Of a DNA stretch of 64,000 bases, positions 52,391-60,693 are shown piece after piece. The DNA is taken from assembly GCA_965224755.1 (NCBI GenBank), contig OZ245061.1, positions 1,674,001 through 1,738,000 on the forward strand. Reading direction: 5' to 3'. A model generated the notes under the pieces. It had not been told where the DNA came from, searched no databases, and saw nothing but the letters and a program-made list of their open reading frames with translations. Source of the stretch: Hellea sp965224755. GTDB lineage: Bacteria > Pseudomonadota > Alphaproteobacteria > Caulobacterales > Maricaulaceae. How positions within the stretch are numbered: position 1 is the stretch's first letter; every line of letters starts with the position of its first letter. A program made the position numbers and the translations under genes.

Positions 52391-52968
52391 AGGGGGTAAC
52401 CTGCGCCTTGGAGGAGGTTTTTCGTCTCGAATAATGGCAAACCAACGACATTTGTGTAAGAGCCGATAAGGCTTGGAATGAAGGCCCCTGCCCGTCCCTG
52501 AATGCCGTAGCCGCCCGCCTTGCCCTTCCATTCACCGCTGTCGAGATAGGCTTGAATTTCAGGCGCAGAGAGGCGTTTCATTTTCAGGCGTGTTTCGACC
52601 ACGCGGCTTATCATCTCGCCGTCCGCTTTGATAACAGCTACGCCCGTAAAAACGCGGTGACCACGGCCTGACATGAGCTCCAAACATGTGCGGGCTTGGT
52701 CAGGTGTTTTAGTCTTGGGCAGGATACGCCGCCCTACGCCGACAACGGTATCCGCCGCTAATATGATGCAATCAGGGTTATGCCCTGCGACCTTGGCCGC
52801 TTTCTCTTGCGCTAGCCTGAGTGCATGGCCACGCGGCAATTCACCGTCCATCGGCTCTTCATTGATGTCAGCAGGCTTGACTGCATCAGGCGTAACTCCG
52901 ATTTGGGCGAGCAAATCCAGCCGCCTCGGCGAGGCGCTGGCTAATATCAATGTGGGGATGCCGCTCAC
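52387..52968 (-). CDS. Maf-family nucleotide pyrophosphatase
   Basis: House-cleaning NTP pyrophosphatase, 193 aa. It shows LILASASPRRLDLLAQIG (substrate loop SxSPRR), ILAADTVVGVGRRILPKTK with catalytic Asp, and GKAGGYGIQGRAGAFI with SYTNVVGLPL. It is in the row infA-maf-RNase G and overlaps the RNase G-like gene by ATGA. dTTP/UTP or modified pyrimidine nucleotides are likely substrates, from the family. Confidence 0.94.
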   Translation of the reverse strand: MSGIPTLILASASPRRLDLLAQIGVTPDAVKPADINEEPMDGELPRGHALRLAQEKAAKVAGHNPDCIILAADTVVGVGRRILPKTKTPDQARTCLELMSGRGHRVFTGVAVIKADGEMISRVVETRLKMKRLSAPEIQAYLDSGEWKGKAGGYGIQGRAGAFIPSLIGSYTNVVGLPLFETKNLLQGAGYPL

Positions 52969-52982
52969 AGATGGCGCGGCGG

Positions 52983-53201
52983 TTATTTAAAGCGGTAGGT
53001 AATACGACCTTTGGAGAGGTCGTAGGCTGTCATTTCGACGGTCACCTTATCGCCCGCAAGAACGCGGATACGGTTTTTGCGCATACGGCCCGCCGTATGA
53101 GCAATGATTTCGTGATCATTGATTAATTTCACGCGGAATGTAGCATTGGGCAGAAGTTCCATAACTTCGCCTTCAAATTCCATTAGTTCTTCTTTTGGCA
53201 A
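52983..53201 (-). CDS. infA: Translation initiation factor IF-1
   Basis: 72 aa OB-fold factor that binds the ribosomal A site during initiation. The sequence MPKEELMEFEGEVMELLP, with NATFRVKLINDHEIIAHTAG and RMRKNRIRVLAGDKVTVEM ending KGRITYRFK, is canonical. It precedes maf by 14 bp. Confidence 0.98.
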   Translation of the reverse strand: MPKEELMEFEGEVMELLPNATFRVKLINDHEIIAHTAGRMRKNRIRVLAGDKVTVEMTAYDLSKGRITYRFK

Positions 53202-53282
53202 ACTGTGTCCTTTTAAGTTATCGACTCGAATATTGAGCCATTTCTGCGCCCTATATAGGGATTAATTTGAAAAAAACAGCGT

Positions 53283-53711
53283 TTATATCACAAAACGTCT
53301 TTTAAGTCGGGCGTCGATATTATCCCGTATCGCGCGGTAATTATTCATCATCGCCCGCACATCGAGAGACCCGTGTGTCGGGTCGGGTAGCGCCCAAAGC
53401 TCGATTTCCACATCTGCACCTTCAAAAGCGGCTTTTGCAGCCTCGTGCGCGGCGTCCGTAAAGGTAATCACAACGTCAAAAGGATGGTCATTGACGTCCC
53501 CCAAAGTCTGCGCCTCGTGCGCGCTCATATCGACATCGACCTCGCGCATAACGGCGACCATGAGGTCATCCAAATCTCCTGCCGCCATGCCGCAGGATTG
53601 CACGTTTGTTTTTGGAAATCGTTTACGCATCAAACCCTCGCCCATCGGCGAGCGGATTGAGTTGAGGTAACACACGAAAAGTATGGATTTGGGCGATTTT
53701 TCGGGTTTCAT
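53283..53711 (-). CDS. Low-molecular-weight protein-tyrosine-phosphatase / arsenate reductase-like
   Basis: 142 aa with the LMW-PTP phosphate loop C-x5-R: FVCYLNSIRSPMGEGLMR, and the general acid in LWALPDPTHGS. The row UPF0262 - LMW phosphatase - infA is usual in alphaproteobacteria. ATG 53711 shares one base with the UPF0262 stop (TGATG). Tyrosine phosphatase and arsenate reductase are both family options; the lack of an ars context favours the former. Confidence 0.88.
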   Translation of the reverse strand: MKPEKSPKSILFVCYLNSIRSPMGEGLMRKRFPKTNVQSCGMAAGDLDDLMVAVMREVDVDMSAHEAQTLGDVNDHPFDVVITFTDAAHEAAKAAFEGADVEIELWALPDPTHGSLDVRAMMNNYRAIRDNIDARLKRRFVI

Positions 53712-54208
53712 CAAGGCCGCCTGTGAAGCGAGCAAATCAGCGTAAACAGCCGGCGCGAGGTGTTGAACTCGACATCTATGGAGTTGCGCAGACTGTCTGT
53801 TAAAAGCCGCGAGCCTTCATTGTGCAGACCTCTACGGCCCATATCAATGGCTTCAATCTGCGCAGAAGTCGCTGTGCGGATAGCATTGTGATAGCTCTCA
53901 CAGATAAGAAAATAGTCTTTCACGATACGGCGAAACGGCGTCATGGACAGGGTATATTTACCGATTTCCATCCCCGTGGAACGTTTGACATCAAAAACCA
54001 AACGGGCCCCGTCTTGCAAGGCCAGATCAACAAGATATGGCCCTTTTTTGCTATCCAGTGGGCGAAACTCGTTTTCTTCGAGAAGATCAAAAATAGCAAC
54101 GCGGCGTTCATGCTGCATCTCGACATTGGTCACAGGCAAGCTGTCGGCGTCGATATTTAGCTCGACGATATAGTGGTCAATACCCTTGGATGCGCTCTCA
54201 TCGCTCAT
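53711..54208 (-). CDS. UPF0262 family protein
   Basis: 165 aa protein of an alphaproteobacteria-specific family of unknown function. Recognisable segments are EMQHERRVAIFDLLEENEF, FRPLDSKKGPYLVDLALQD, LSMTPFRRIVKDYFLICESY, then IEAIDMGRRGLHNEGSRLL. It overlaps DUF2948 by 4 bp and the phosphatase gene by 1 bp. Many relatives have hisD between DUF2948 and UPF0262; that gene is absent here. Confidence 0.9.
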   Translation of the reverse strand: MSDESASKGIDHYIVELNIDADSLPVTNVEMQHERRVAIFDLLEENEFRPLDSKKGPYLVDLALQDGARLVFDVKRSTGMEIGKYTLSMTPFRRIVKDYFLICESYHNAIRTATSAQIEAIDMGRRGLHNEGSRLLTDSLRNSIDVEFNTSRRLFTLICSLHRRP

Positions 54209-54621
54209 TCAGGATGGAGCGGCAATTTATCGGTTTCGCGAACCTCGGTGACATCGGCAAGCATGACGTCCAGCGCTTCGACGTCGGCTTGCAATTCGCC
54301 TCCGCCTGCAAAGATCAACGTGATGAGGCCGGCGGGTTTATCCGCCTCTTCAAAATCAAGATTAAGCAGCACAGCCATGGCTTCAGGGTCAGAGCGGTCT
54401 ATGCCGCGCGTGCGCACATTCATCACGCCGTCAAAGCGCAGACCTGATTGGGCGCGGGCCGATGTGTCGGTTTCGTGAGCAAAGCGCGTCATGCGCAAAG
54501 TCAGCGAGCGCCCGCGCAAATCATAAATGATCTCACCCACGCGCAGGATCGCATCCTGTACGGAGGCGGAAATGATCTCCAGATCCGCCTGTGTTTCAGC
54601 CCGTAAGCGTAATTTTGTCAT
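54205..54621 (-). CDS. DUF2948 family protein
   Basis: 138 aa alphaproteobacterial protein of unknown function, typically just downstream of murA. Segments LRLRAETQADLEIISASVQDA and the later RRMT-like LTLRMTRFAHE, FDGVMNVRTRGIDRSDPEAM and LNLDFEEAD match the family pattern. It is followed by UPF0262 with a 4-bp ATGA overlap. No catalytic motif is apparent. Confidence 0.88.
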   Translation of the reverse strand: MTKLRLRAETQADLEIISASVQDAILRVGEIIYDLRGRSLTLRMTRFAHETDTSARAQSGLRFDGVMNVRTRGIDRSDPEAMAVLLNLDFEEADKPAGLITLIFAGGGELQADVEALDVMLADVTEVRETDKLPLHPE

Positions 54622-54652
54622 AAAGCTCTATTCTTTTTCGCGCCAAATTCAT

Positions 54653-55915
54653 TTATTCCGCTTCGCGGCGGATTCTGGCGCCGCAATTACTAAGCTTTAT
54701 TTCTATACGTTCAAAGCCGCGGTCAAGGTGATAAACGCGTCCAACATGCGTTTCTCCGCGCGCAGCCAGCCCCGCGGCGATGAGAGAGGCCGAAGCGCGC
54801 AGGTCTGTCGCCATGACGGGAGCCGCTTTTAGCTCCTTCACCCCGCGCACAATCGCCTCGCGGCCTGTGACAGTAATGTTCGCGCCCATACGGGAAAGCT
54901 CAGGACAGTGCATGAAGCGGTTCTCAAATATATTTTCGCGAATGATCGATACGCCGTCGGCGAGGCACATAAAGGCCATGAATTGCGCCTGTAGGTCTGT
55001 CGGGAAACCCGGATAGGCCTGTGTTTCCATATCGACAGGCTTTGGACGACCGCCGCCGCGCTCTATCAGGACTGTAGTTGCGTCCAAGCTGACCTTTGCG
55101 CCCGCCTGCGCAATTAGCGGCCAGAGCGAGCCCAAATGATCCGAGCGAATATTGGTCAGCCGCACTGACCCGCCCGCCGTTGCCGCCGCGAGCGCATAGG
55201 TTCCGGCCTCAATCCTGTCAGGCACAACAGAATGCGTGACGCCGCCAAGTTTCGAAACGCCTTCAATGCGGATTTCAGAGCGTCCTGCCCCACTAATCTT
55301 TGCCCCCATGGCATTCAAGCAATTGGCAAGATCAATGATCTCTGGTTCCCGGGCCGCATTGTTCAAAACCGTCTCGCCCTTGGCCAAAACAGAGGTGAGC
55401 AACGCATGTTCTGTCGCGCCGACTGAGATAAAAGGAAATGTAATTTCCGCGCCTTTAAGGCCGCCTTTGGCTTTGGCGATGACATAGCCTTCTTCGAGCT
55501 TAATATTTACGCCGAAGCTTTCCATCGCTTTCAAATGCAAATCCACCGGGCGCGCGCCAATGGCGCAACCGCCGGGCAGCGAGACTTTGGCGGAGCCATT
55601 GCGCGCGATAAGCGGCCCCAGCACATTAAAGCTCGCCCGCATCTTGCGCACCAAATCATAAGGCGCGGTCGTCGATGACAATTTGGGGGCGTGGAGCGTC
55701 ATCTCTGCGCCCTCGCCTGCATCCACCTCAACGCCCAGATGCTCCAATAGCCCGGCCATAGAGCGCGTATCGCGCAAGCGCGGCATATTAGTAAGGGTGA
55801 TAGGTTGGTCTGTCAGAAGACACACCGCCATAAGCTTAATCGCAGAGTTCTTAGCGCCGCTAATCGCGATTTCGCCGTTGAGCGGAAAGCCGCCCTCAAT
55901 AACAATTTTATCCAT
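54653..55915 (-). CDS. murA: UDP-N-acetylglucosamine 1-carboxyvinyltransferase
   Basis: First committed step of peptidoglycan synthesis, 420 aa. The start MDKIVIEGGFPLNGEIAISG with SGAKNSAIKLMA, the catalytic Cys in SLPGGCAIGARPVDLHLKA, and PGFPTDLQAQFMAFM are all diagnostic. The Cys means the fosfomycin target is unaltered. ATG 55915 is standard; the open frame to 55954 has no homology. It is the first large gene of the leftward operon to yacG, after a small basic gene. Confidence 0.97.
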   Translation of the reverse strand: MDKIVIEGGFPLNGEIAISGAKNSAIKLMAVCLLTDQPITLTNMPRLRDTRSMAGLLEHLGVEVDAGEGAEMTLHAPKLSSTTAPYDLVRKMRASFNVLGPLIARNGSAKVSLPGGCAIGARPVDLHLKAMESFGVNIKLEEGYVIAKAKGGLKGAEITFPFISVGATEHALLTSVLAKGETVLNNAAREPEIIDLANCLNAMGAKISGAGRSEIRIEGVSKLGGVTHSVVPDRIEAGTYALAAATAGGSVRLTNIRSDHLGSLWPLIAQAGAKVSLDATTVLIERGGGRPKPVDMETQAYPGFPTDLQAQFMAFMCLADGVSIIRENIFENRFMHCPELSRMGANITVTGREAIVRGVKELKAAPVMATDLRASASLIAAGLAARGETHVGRVYHLDRGFERIEIKLSNCGARIRREAE

Positions 55916-55998
55916 ATTCAGTACCTTCTCAAAAGACGGGATATGGAGAATCAATTCGTCTTTTATAGGGCTGTCTTAAGGCAGTTACGCCCTTATTG

Positions 55999-56136
55999 TC
56001 ACGATGGGCTTTTCGTCTCGGGCGCCTTTTTACGTGCCACAGCCTTACGCCGCTTTAGATTTGCCCTCAGATTGGCAGCCAAACGCTCTTCGCGGTTCAT
56101 TTTTTTCGCAGGCTTATCAGATTTCGCATCATTCAT
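55999..56136 (-). CDS. Small basic protein upstream of murA (45 aa)
   Basis: ATG 56136 to stop at 55999. Central motif NREERLAANLRANLKRRKAV followed by ARKKAP, strongly Lys/Arg-rich. Short proteins with the L-A-A-N-L-R-x-N-L-x-R-R-K pattern are, as I recall, common beside murA in alphaproteobacteria. It is 83 bp before murA on the same strand and could be its operon leader gene. The function is unknown; an RNA- or ribosome-binding role is a guess from the charge. It overlaps nothing and starts with a plausible context. Confidence 0.7.
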   Translation of the reverse strand: MNDAKSDKPAKKMNREERLAANLRANLKRRKAVARKKAPETKSPS

Positions 56137-56209
56137 AACTCTAGCAGATAAGACCTCTTTTACCGCTTTTCAATCCATAAAGCTTACGTTATAGGGCGCG
56201 CTCTGGATA

Positions 56210-56284
56210 GCCGCGGTAGCTCAGGGGTAGAGCGCATCATTGGTAATGATGAGGTCGGGAGTTCAATTCTCCCTCGCGGCACCA
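56210..56284 (+). tRNA. tRNA-Thr (anticodon GGU)
   Basis: 75 nt: acceptor GCCGCGG/TCGCGGC, D-arm AGCTCAGGGGTAGAGC, anticodon arm CATCATTGGTAATGATG with GGT, T-arm GGGAGTTCAATTCTCCC, discriminator A and encoded CCA. Confidence 0.97.
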
Positions 56285-56371
56285 GTTCTCTTCTGATTTT
56301 GTTAACCTTGCATTCGCTTTTTGCGCTTAGAAAAACCGTGTGTGGGATGAACATGGCAGGGCTTGAACGCA

Positions 56372-58429
56372 ATGGATTCGAATACACAGAGACCAGTTGA
56401 AGACTTAGCAGCCGAACGGCGTTCGGATATGCGGCGGCAGGAAGACTTTCATTGGCTATCCCGCATATCCAAGATGTCGGGGCAAGGCATCATTCTCTTT
56501 GATGAAAGCCTGAATATTGAATTTTCCAGCCCAAATACTATTGCCTTTTTTGAACTCTCAAAAGCGGGAGTTTTGGCCCATAAAACATATGCCGAATTTG
56601 TAGAATATTTAGCGCGACGTGGTGATTTCGGCGCAGGCGACCCTCAAACTTTCATTGCCCACGCTGCAGATATTTTGAACAATCAACTCTTAAAGCTCAC
56701 AACCGAAACACCTGAGTTGAAACTAAGTTTGCCATCCGGACGGCAGATTTTACTCAGGCAAAAATATGAAAATGCACAGCTACTCGTCACGGCGCAGGAT
56801 ATTTCTGACAGTGAACGCAAACGGCACATCATCGACATTGCCCTAGAGTCCGGGGAAGCCGGGTTTTGGTATTATGACTGTGACAGCAAAACTTTAGAAC
56901 TCTATGGAGATTATCTTGATCACCAATTGACAAAACGCCAAATGGAACGCGTGCGTAACGAGGGTTTACTCTCCGTTGTCCATCCCGATGATCTTGACGT
57001 CACCCGCAGCCTTTGGGAGCAAGCCCTGTTAAATGGGACCCCCCTAAAACACACTTACCGCGTTATGAAAGGTAATGGCGAGACAATGTGGCTGCGCTCT
57101 CATGTAAAACCGCAAATATCTGAGACAGGTGTAGTTCAAGGTTTTGTCTGTTTTTACAAAGACATAACGACAGAACTTCATACAAATGACGCTCTGCGCC
57201 AAGCAAAAGAAACAGCAGAAAAAGCTTTAAAAGCCAAGAATGATTTTCTCGCGCGGTTAAGCCATGAAGTCCGCACACCAATGAACGCGGTTATCGGAAT
57301 ATCCGATGCCCTCATCCATCATCACGCAGATGAGAAAATCAATCCAAAACTGGAACTTATTCAAACATCTGCCGAGAAAATTATCCGCATTGTTGACGAA
57401 ACGCTGGATCATGCAAAGCTTGATGCCGACAGATTGGTGCTCGACCCTAAATCTTGCAACCCAGCGGACACGATTATCTCGGTGTGCAGATTATGGGAAC
57501 ATCAATCACTTAAAAACGGGATTAACCTCACTTACCATATTCATCCGTCAGTTCCGGCCGAGGTCACATTTGACAGTTACCGCTATGAGCAATGCTTGAA
57601 CAACCTTTTGTCTAATGCTGTAAAATTTACACCAAACGGTAAAATAAAAGTCGTTCTGACAACTGTTGCAAACCCGGACCAGCCTACCCGCTTGGTCATG
57701 GCCGTTCAGGATAACGGTATTGGCATGACACTGGATCAACAAAACCAGATTTTTGATGCCTATACACAAGCTGATAAATCGATCTCGCGGCGTTTTGGCG
57801 GTACGGGCCTTGGCATGAATATTACTAAGCAGATTATCGAACTGATGGGCGGAACGATTTCCGTGCGCTCCGAAATTGGCAAAGGCACGATTTTTGCCCT
57901 CAGCCTTCCCCTTGAGAGTAAAGCGGAACCGCCCGTTGAAGAAAACACGAGTAATCTAGTTGAAATGATACTTGAAGACGCTCAGCCAGAAGAGACTGAT
58001 TACTCCACATTAAAAGTCCTAGTCGCGGATGATAATACCACTAACCATATTGTTATACGCTCGCTTTTGGAAACAATTGTCGGCGAAATGCATTTTGCTC
58101 ATGACGGACAGAAAGCCATCGATATTCTGAAAACAACAGAAATCGATATTGTACTGATGGACATTCACATGCCCACTTTAGACGGTATTGAAGCCACGCT
58201 CTCGATACGCGGTAGTAATAGCGCCTATGCCGATGTTCTTATCATTGCCCTCACCGCTGACCCACAATATCAACAAAAACGGCTGTGTAAAAACATCGGT
58301 ATGGATGATGCCTTAGCCAAGCCTGTCAAACTGACCTCAATTCTACGGGCGATTGATAATGTTTTAGAGATAGAACAGCCCGAAACGCGTGACGAAAATA
58401 TCGAAGAAAAATATCAAAAATCAGCCTAG
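56372..58429 (+). CDS. Soluble hybrid sensor histidine kinase with PAS and receiver domains
   Basis: 685 aa, no transmembrane segment, so cytosolic. There are two PAS-like sensor regions: about 30-140 (SGQGIILFDESLNIEFSSPN), and about 160-270 with a PAC-like end (GNGETMWLRSHVKPQI, VQGFVCFYKDIT). HisKA with the H box RLSHEVRTPMNAVIGIS comes next. The HATPase has an N box CLNNLLSNAVKFTP, G1 VQDNGIGMT and G2 RFGGTGLGMNI. The C-terminal receiver has acidic pocket LVADDNTTN, phospho-acceptor Asp in IVLMDIHMPTLDG, and Lys in DALAKPVKL. ATG 56372 is used. No cognate output regulator is nearby, so it is an orphan. Confidence 0.93.
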   Translation: MDSNTQRPVEDLAAERRSDMRRQEDFHWLSRISKMSGQGIILFDESLNIEFSSPNTIAFFELSKAGVLAHKTYAEFVEYLARRGDFGAGDPQTFIAHAADILNNQLLKLTTETPELKLSLPSGRQILLRQKYENAQLLVTAQDISDSERKRHIIDIALESGEAGFWYYDCDSKTLELYGDYLDHQLTKRQMERVRNEGLLSVVHPDDLDVTRSLWEQALLNGTPLKHTYRVMKGNGETMWLRSHVKPQISETGVVQGFVCFYKDITTELHTNDALRQAKETAEKALKAKNDFLARLSHEVRTPMNAVIGISDALIHHHADEKINPKLELIQTSAEKIIRIVDETLDHAKLDADRLVLDPKSCNPADTIISVCRLWEHQSLKNGINLTYHIHPSVPAEVTFDSYRYEQCLNNLLSNAVKFTPNGKIKVVLTTVANPDQPTRLVMAVQDNGIGMTLDQQNQIFDAYTQADKSISRRFGGTGLGMNITKQIIELMGGTISVRSEIGKGTIFALSLPLESKAEPPVEENTSNLVEMILEDAQPEETDYSTLKVLVADDNTTNHIVIRSLLETIVGEMHFAHDGQKAIDILKTTEIDIVLMDIHMPTLDGIEATLSIRGSNSAYADVLIIALTADPQYQQKRLCKNIGMDDALAKPVKLTSILRAIDNVLEIEQPETRDENIEEKYQKSA

Positions 58430-58478
58430 ATATTTCCGCGTGAAGAGCTAAGCTAAGCCACTAAAATCGGTGGCTATT

Positions 58479-60200
58479 ATGAAAAACCTGTTCCTCTCTA
58501 TTTCTGTTATTGCAACAAGCGTAGCGCTCGCTGCCTGTCAGCCAAAGGATGTGGCAAACGCCTCATCACAAACCGATTGGTGTTTTTATGGCGGCTCCAT
58601 TTATACAGCGCTTGATGATAATCCAAAAGTTGAGGCCGTAGCTGTTAAGGACGGCAAGATTGCCTATGCGGGAGCCGCTGAAGAAAATTGGTGCCAGAGC
58701 CATACGGGTAAACATCGCCGCAAAGTCGACCTTAAAGGCGCGGCTATGTATCCGGGCCTGACAGATGCTCACGCTCACCTGCTCGGCATTGGTCTGCGCG
58801 AAATGACCTTGAATTTGGAAGGCACCGAGTCGATTAAAGCCTTGAAAACTCGTCTGGCGGAGGTCGCACAAAACACGCCTAAAGGTGAAACCATTTACGG
58901 ACGCGGCTGGATTGAAACCCATTGGCCGGAAAAACGCTTTCCTAACCGTTATGATCTGGACGAGGTCACGACGGATCACCCGGTTATTCTCGAACGTGCA
59001 GACGGCCACGCAGTTGTTGTCAATTCCAAAGCTTTGACGATGGCCAATATCACCAGCACAACGCCGTCTCCTTTTGGCGGAGCAATCAATAAAAATGGTA
59101 AGGGCGAACCAAGACGCGGCAAGGCTGAACCTAGCGGCATGTTAATTGATAATGCCGCAAAATTGGTTGAAAGCCTCATTCCGACTTTAACCGAAGCGCG
59201 CAAAGAAACCGCCTATATCAAAGGCGCCGCGCTTTACGCCGCGCGCGGCTGGGCCAATATCCATTCAATGTCGGTTAGCCCCGATGATGTGCCCATGCTC
59301 AACCGCCTCGCAAATGAGGGCAAAATCAAGATACGCGTCTATAATTCCATTGATTTACTGGATGAGCGTTCCATGCCGTCCATGATATCCAAAGCCGCCG
59401 GCGATAACGACCTGATCACGACGCGGGCGATTAAGCTCTATGCAGACGGCGCGCTCGGCTCGCGCGGCGCGGCGCTGCTTGAGCCCTATGAGGATGATAA
59501 GGGCAATACGGGATTAATGATGCTCAAAGAAGTTCAAGCGGACTCCATTCTCAAGGCCGCCCTGCGTAACGGCACACAGGTCAACACCCATGCCATTGGC
59601 GACAAGGCCAACCGCCTTGTCCTGCAATGGTATATTGACGCCATGGAAGCGGTTCCGGCCTCTGAACGGGCTAATCCAGACCCGCGCTGGCGCATTGAGC
59701 ATTCCCAGATTATTCATGTCGATGACATCCCGCTCTTTGCCCGGCACGGCATCATCGCGTCCATGCAGCCCTCTCATGCGATTGGCGATCTCTATTTCGC
59801 CGTTGATAGGCTCGGTATTGAGCGCCTCGCGGGCGGCTATGCATGGCGCAGCTTAATTGATAGCGGCGCGGTTATAGCGGGCGGCTCGGACGCTCCTGTC
59901 GAGGTCGGCGACCCGCGTATTGAATTCTATGCCGCCACGATCCGCAAAGGCCTGGACGGCTTTAGCAATGAGGCTTGGTATCCGGGCGAAAAAGTCACCC
60001 CGCAAGAAGCCCTCAAAATGTTCACGGCATGGCCGGCATTTGCCGCCTTTGAAGAGGATAGCCTCGGTACAATCGAAGTCGGAAAAGCCGCTGATTTTAC
60101 CGTATTAGACACAGATATCATGACCGCCTCAGGAGAAGACATCCTCAAAGCCGAAGCTATGATGACAATCGTCGACGGCAAGGTTGCTTTTGAGCGCTAA
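58479..60200 (+). CDS. Exported amidohydrolase lipoprotein (YtcJ-like, amidohydrolase 3)
   Basis: 573 aa with signal peptide and lipobox VALAACQPKD. Metal motif HxH in LTDAHAHLLGIGL, then IKLYADGALGSRGA, QVNTHAIGDKANR, WRIEHSQIIHVDD and Asp in AVIAGGSDAPVEVGDP, as in the YtcJ/amidohydrolase-3 group. ATG 58479 follows an earlier GTG in frame. The stop region overlaps the convergent yajQ stop by 4 bp. The substrate is unknown; N-acyl or formamide-type hydrolysis is a guess from the family. Confidence 0.92.
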   Translation: MKNLFLSISVIATSVALAACQPKDVANASSQTDWCFYGGSIYTALDDNPKVEAVAVKDGKIAYAGAAEENWCQSHTGKHRRKVDLKGAAMYPGLTDAHAHLLGIGLREMTLNLEGTESIKALKTRLAEVAQNTPKGETIYGRGWIETHWPEKRFPNRYDLDEVTTDHPVILERADGHAVVVNSKALTMANITSTTPSPFGGAINKNGKGEPRRGKAEPSGMLIDNAAKLVESLIPTLTEARKETAYIKGAALYAARGWANIHSMSVSPDDVPMLNRLANEGKIKIRVYNSIDLLDERSMPSMISKAAGDNDLITTRAIKLYADGALGSRGAALLEPYEDDKGNTGLMMLKEVQADSILKAALRNGTQVNTHAIGDKANRLVLQWYIDAMEAVPASERANPDPRWRIEHSQIIHVDDIPLFARHGIIASMQPSHAIGDLYFAVDRLGIERLAGGYAWRSLIDSGAVIAGGSDAPVEVGDPRIEFYAATIRKGLDGFSNEAWYPGEKVTPQEALKMFTAWPAFAAFEEDSLGTIEVGKAADFTVLDTDIMTASGEDILKAEAMMTIVDGKVAFER

Positions 60201-60682
60201 TCCCGGAAGTTTTTAAATTGCACGGGTTGTTCGAGGCCTAGGTCTTTGATGAATTGGATTGCGGTTTGCAAGTCGTCGCGTTTCTTGCCGGTTACGCGCA
60301 GCTCATCACCTTGGATCGCGACTTGAACTTTCATCTTCGCGCCTTTGATATCTTTAACAATTTTCTTAGCCAGCTCTTTTTCAATGCCGTTTTTGACGAG
60401 GATATTCTGACGCACGGATTGCCCGGCGGCAGGCTCGGTCTTTTGGTAATCAAGCTGCCCCGGCTCTATGCCGCGCTTATGCAGTTGCCCGCGCAGAATT
60501 TCGTGCATTTGTTTAAGCTTAAGATCATCATCAGCAAAGACTTTGATAATCCCATCGGTTGATTCAACGCTCGATTTCGAGCCCTTAAAATCATAACGCA
60601 CGCTAATTTCGCGCATCACATTTTGAATAGCATTATCGACTTCGGCCATATCGGCTTCGGACACAACATCAAATGATGGCAT
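60197..60682 (-). CDS. YajQ family nucleotide-binding protein
   Basis: 161 aa with two ferredoxin-like halves. The start MPSFDVVSEADMAEVDNAI with QNVMREISVRYDFKGSKSS and VQVAIQGDELRVTGKKRDDL are standard. In Xanthomonas and Pseudomonas the family binds cyclic di-GMP and partners a transcription factor. ATG 60682 is the standard start; the upstream open frame is a shadow of the acyl-CoA dehydrogenase gene. It is 11 bp downstream of that gene. Confidence 0.95.
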   Translation of the reverse strand: MPSFDVVSEADMAEVDNAIQNVMREISVRYDFKGSKSSVESTDGIIKVFADDDLKLKQMHEILRGQLHKRGIEPGQLDYQKTEPAAGQSVRQNILVKNGIEKELAKKIVKDIKGAKMKVQVAIQGDELRVTGKKRDDLQTAIQFIKDLGLEQPVQFKNFRD

Positions 60683-60693
60683 GGCTGAGCTCC

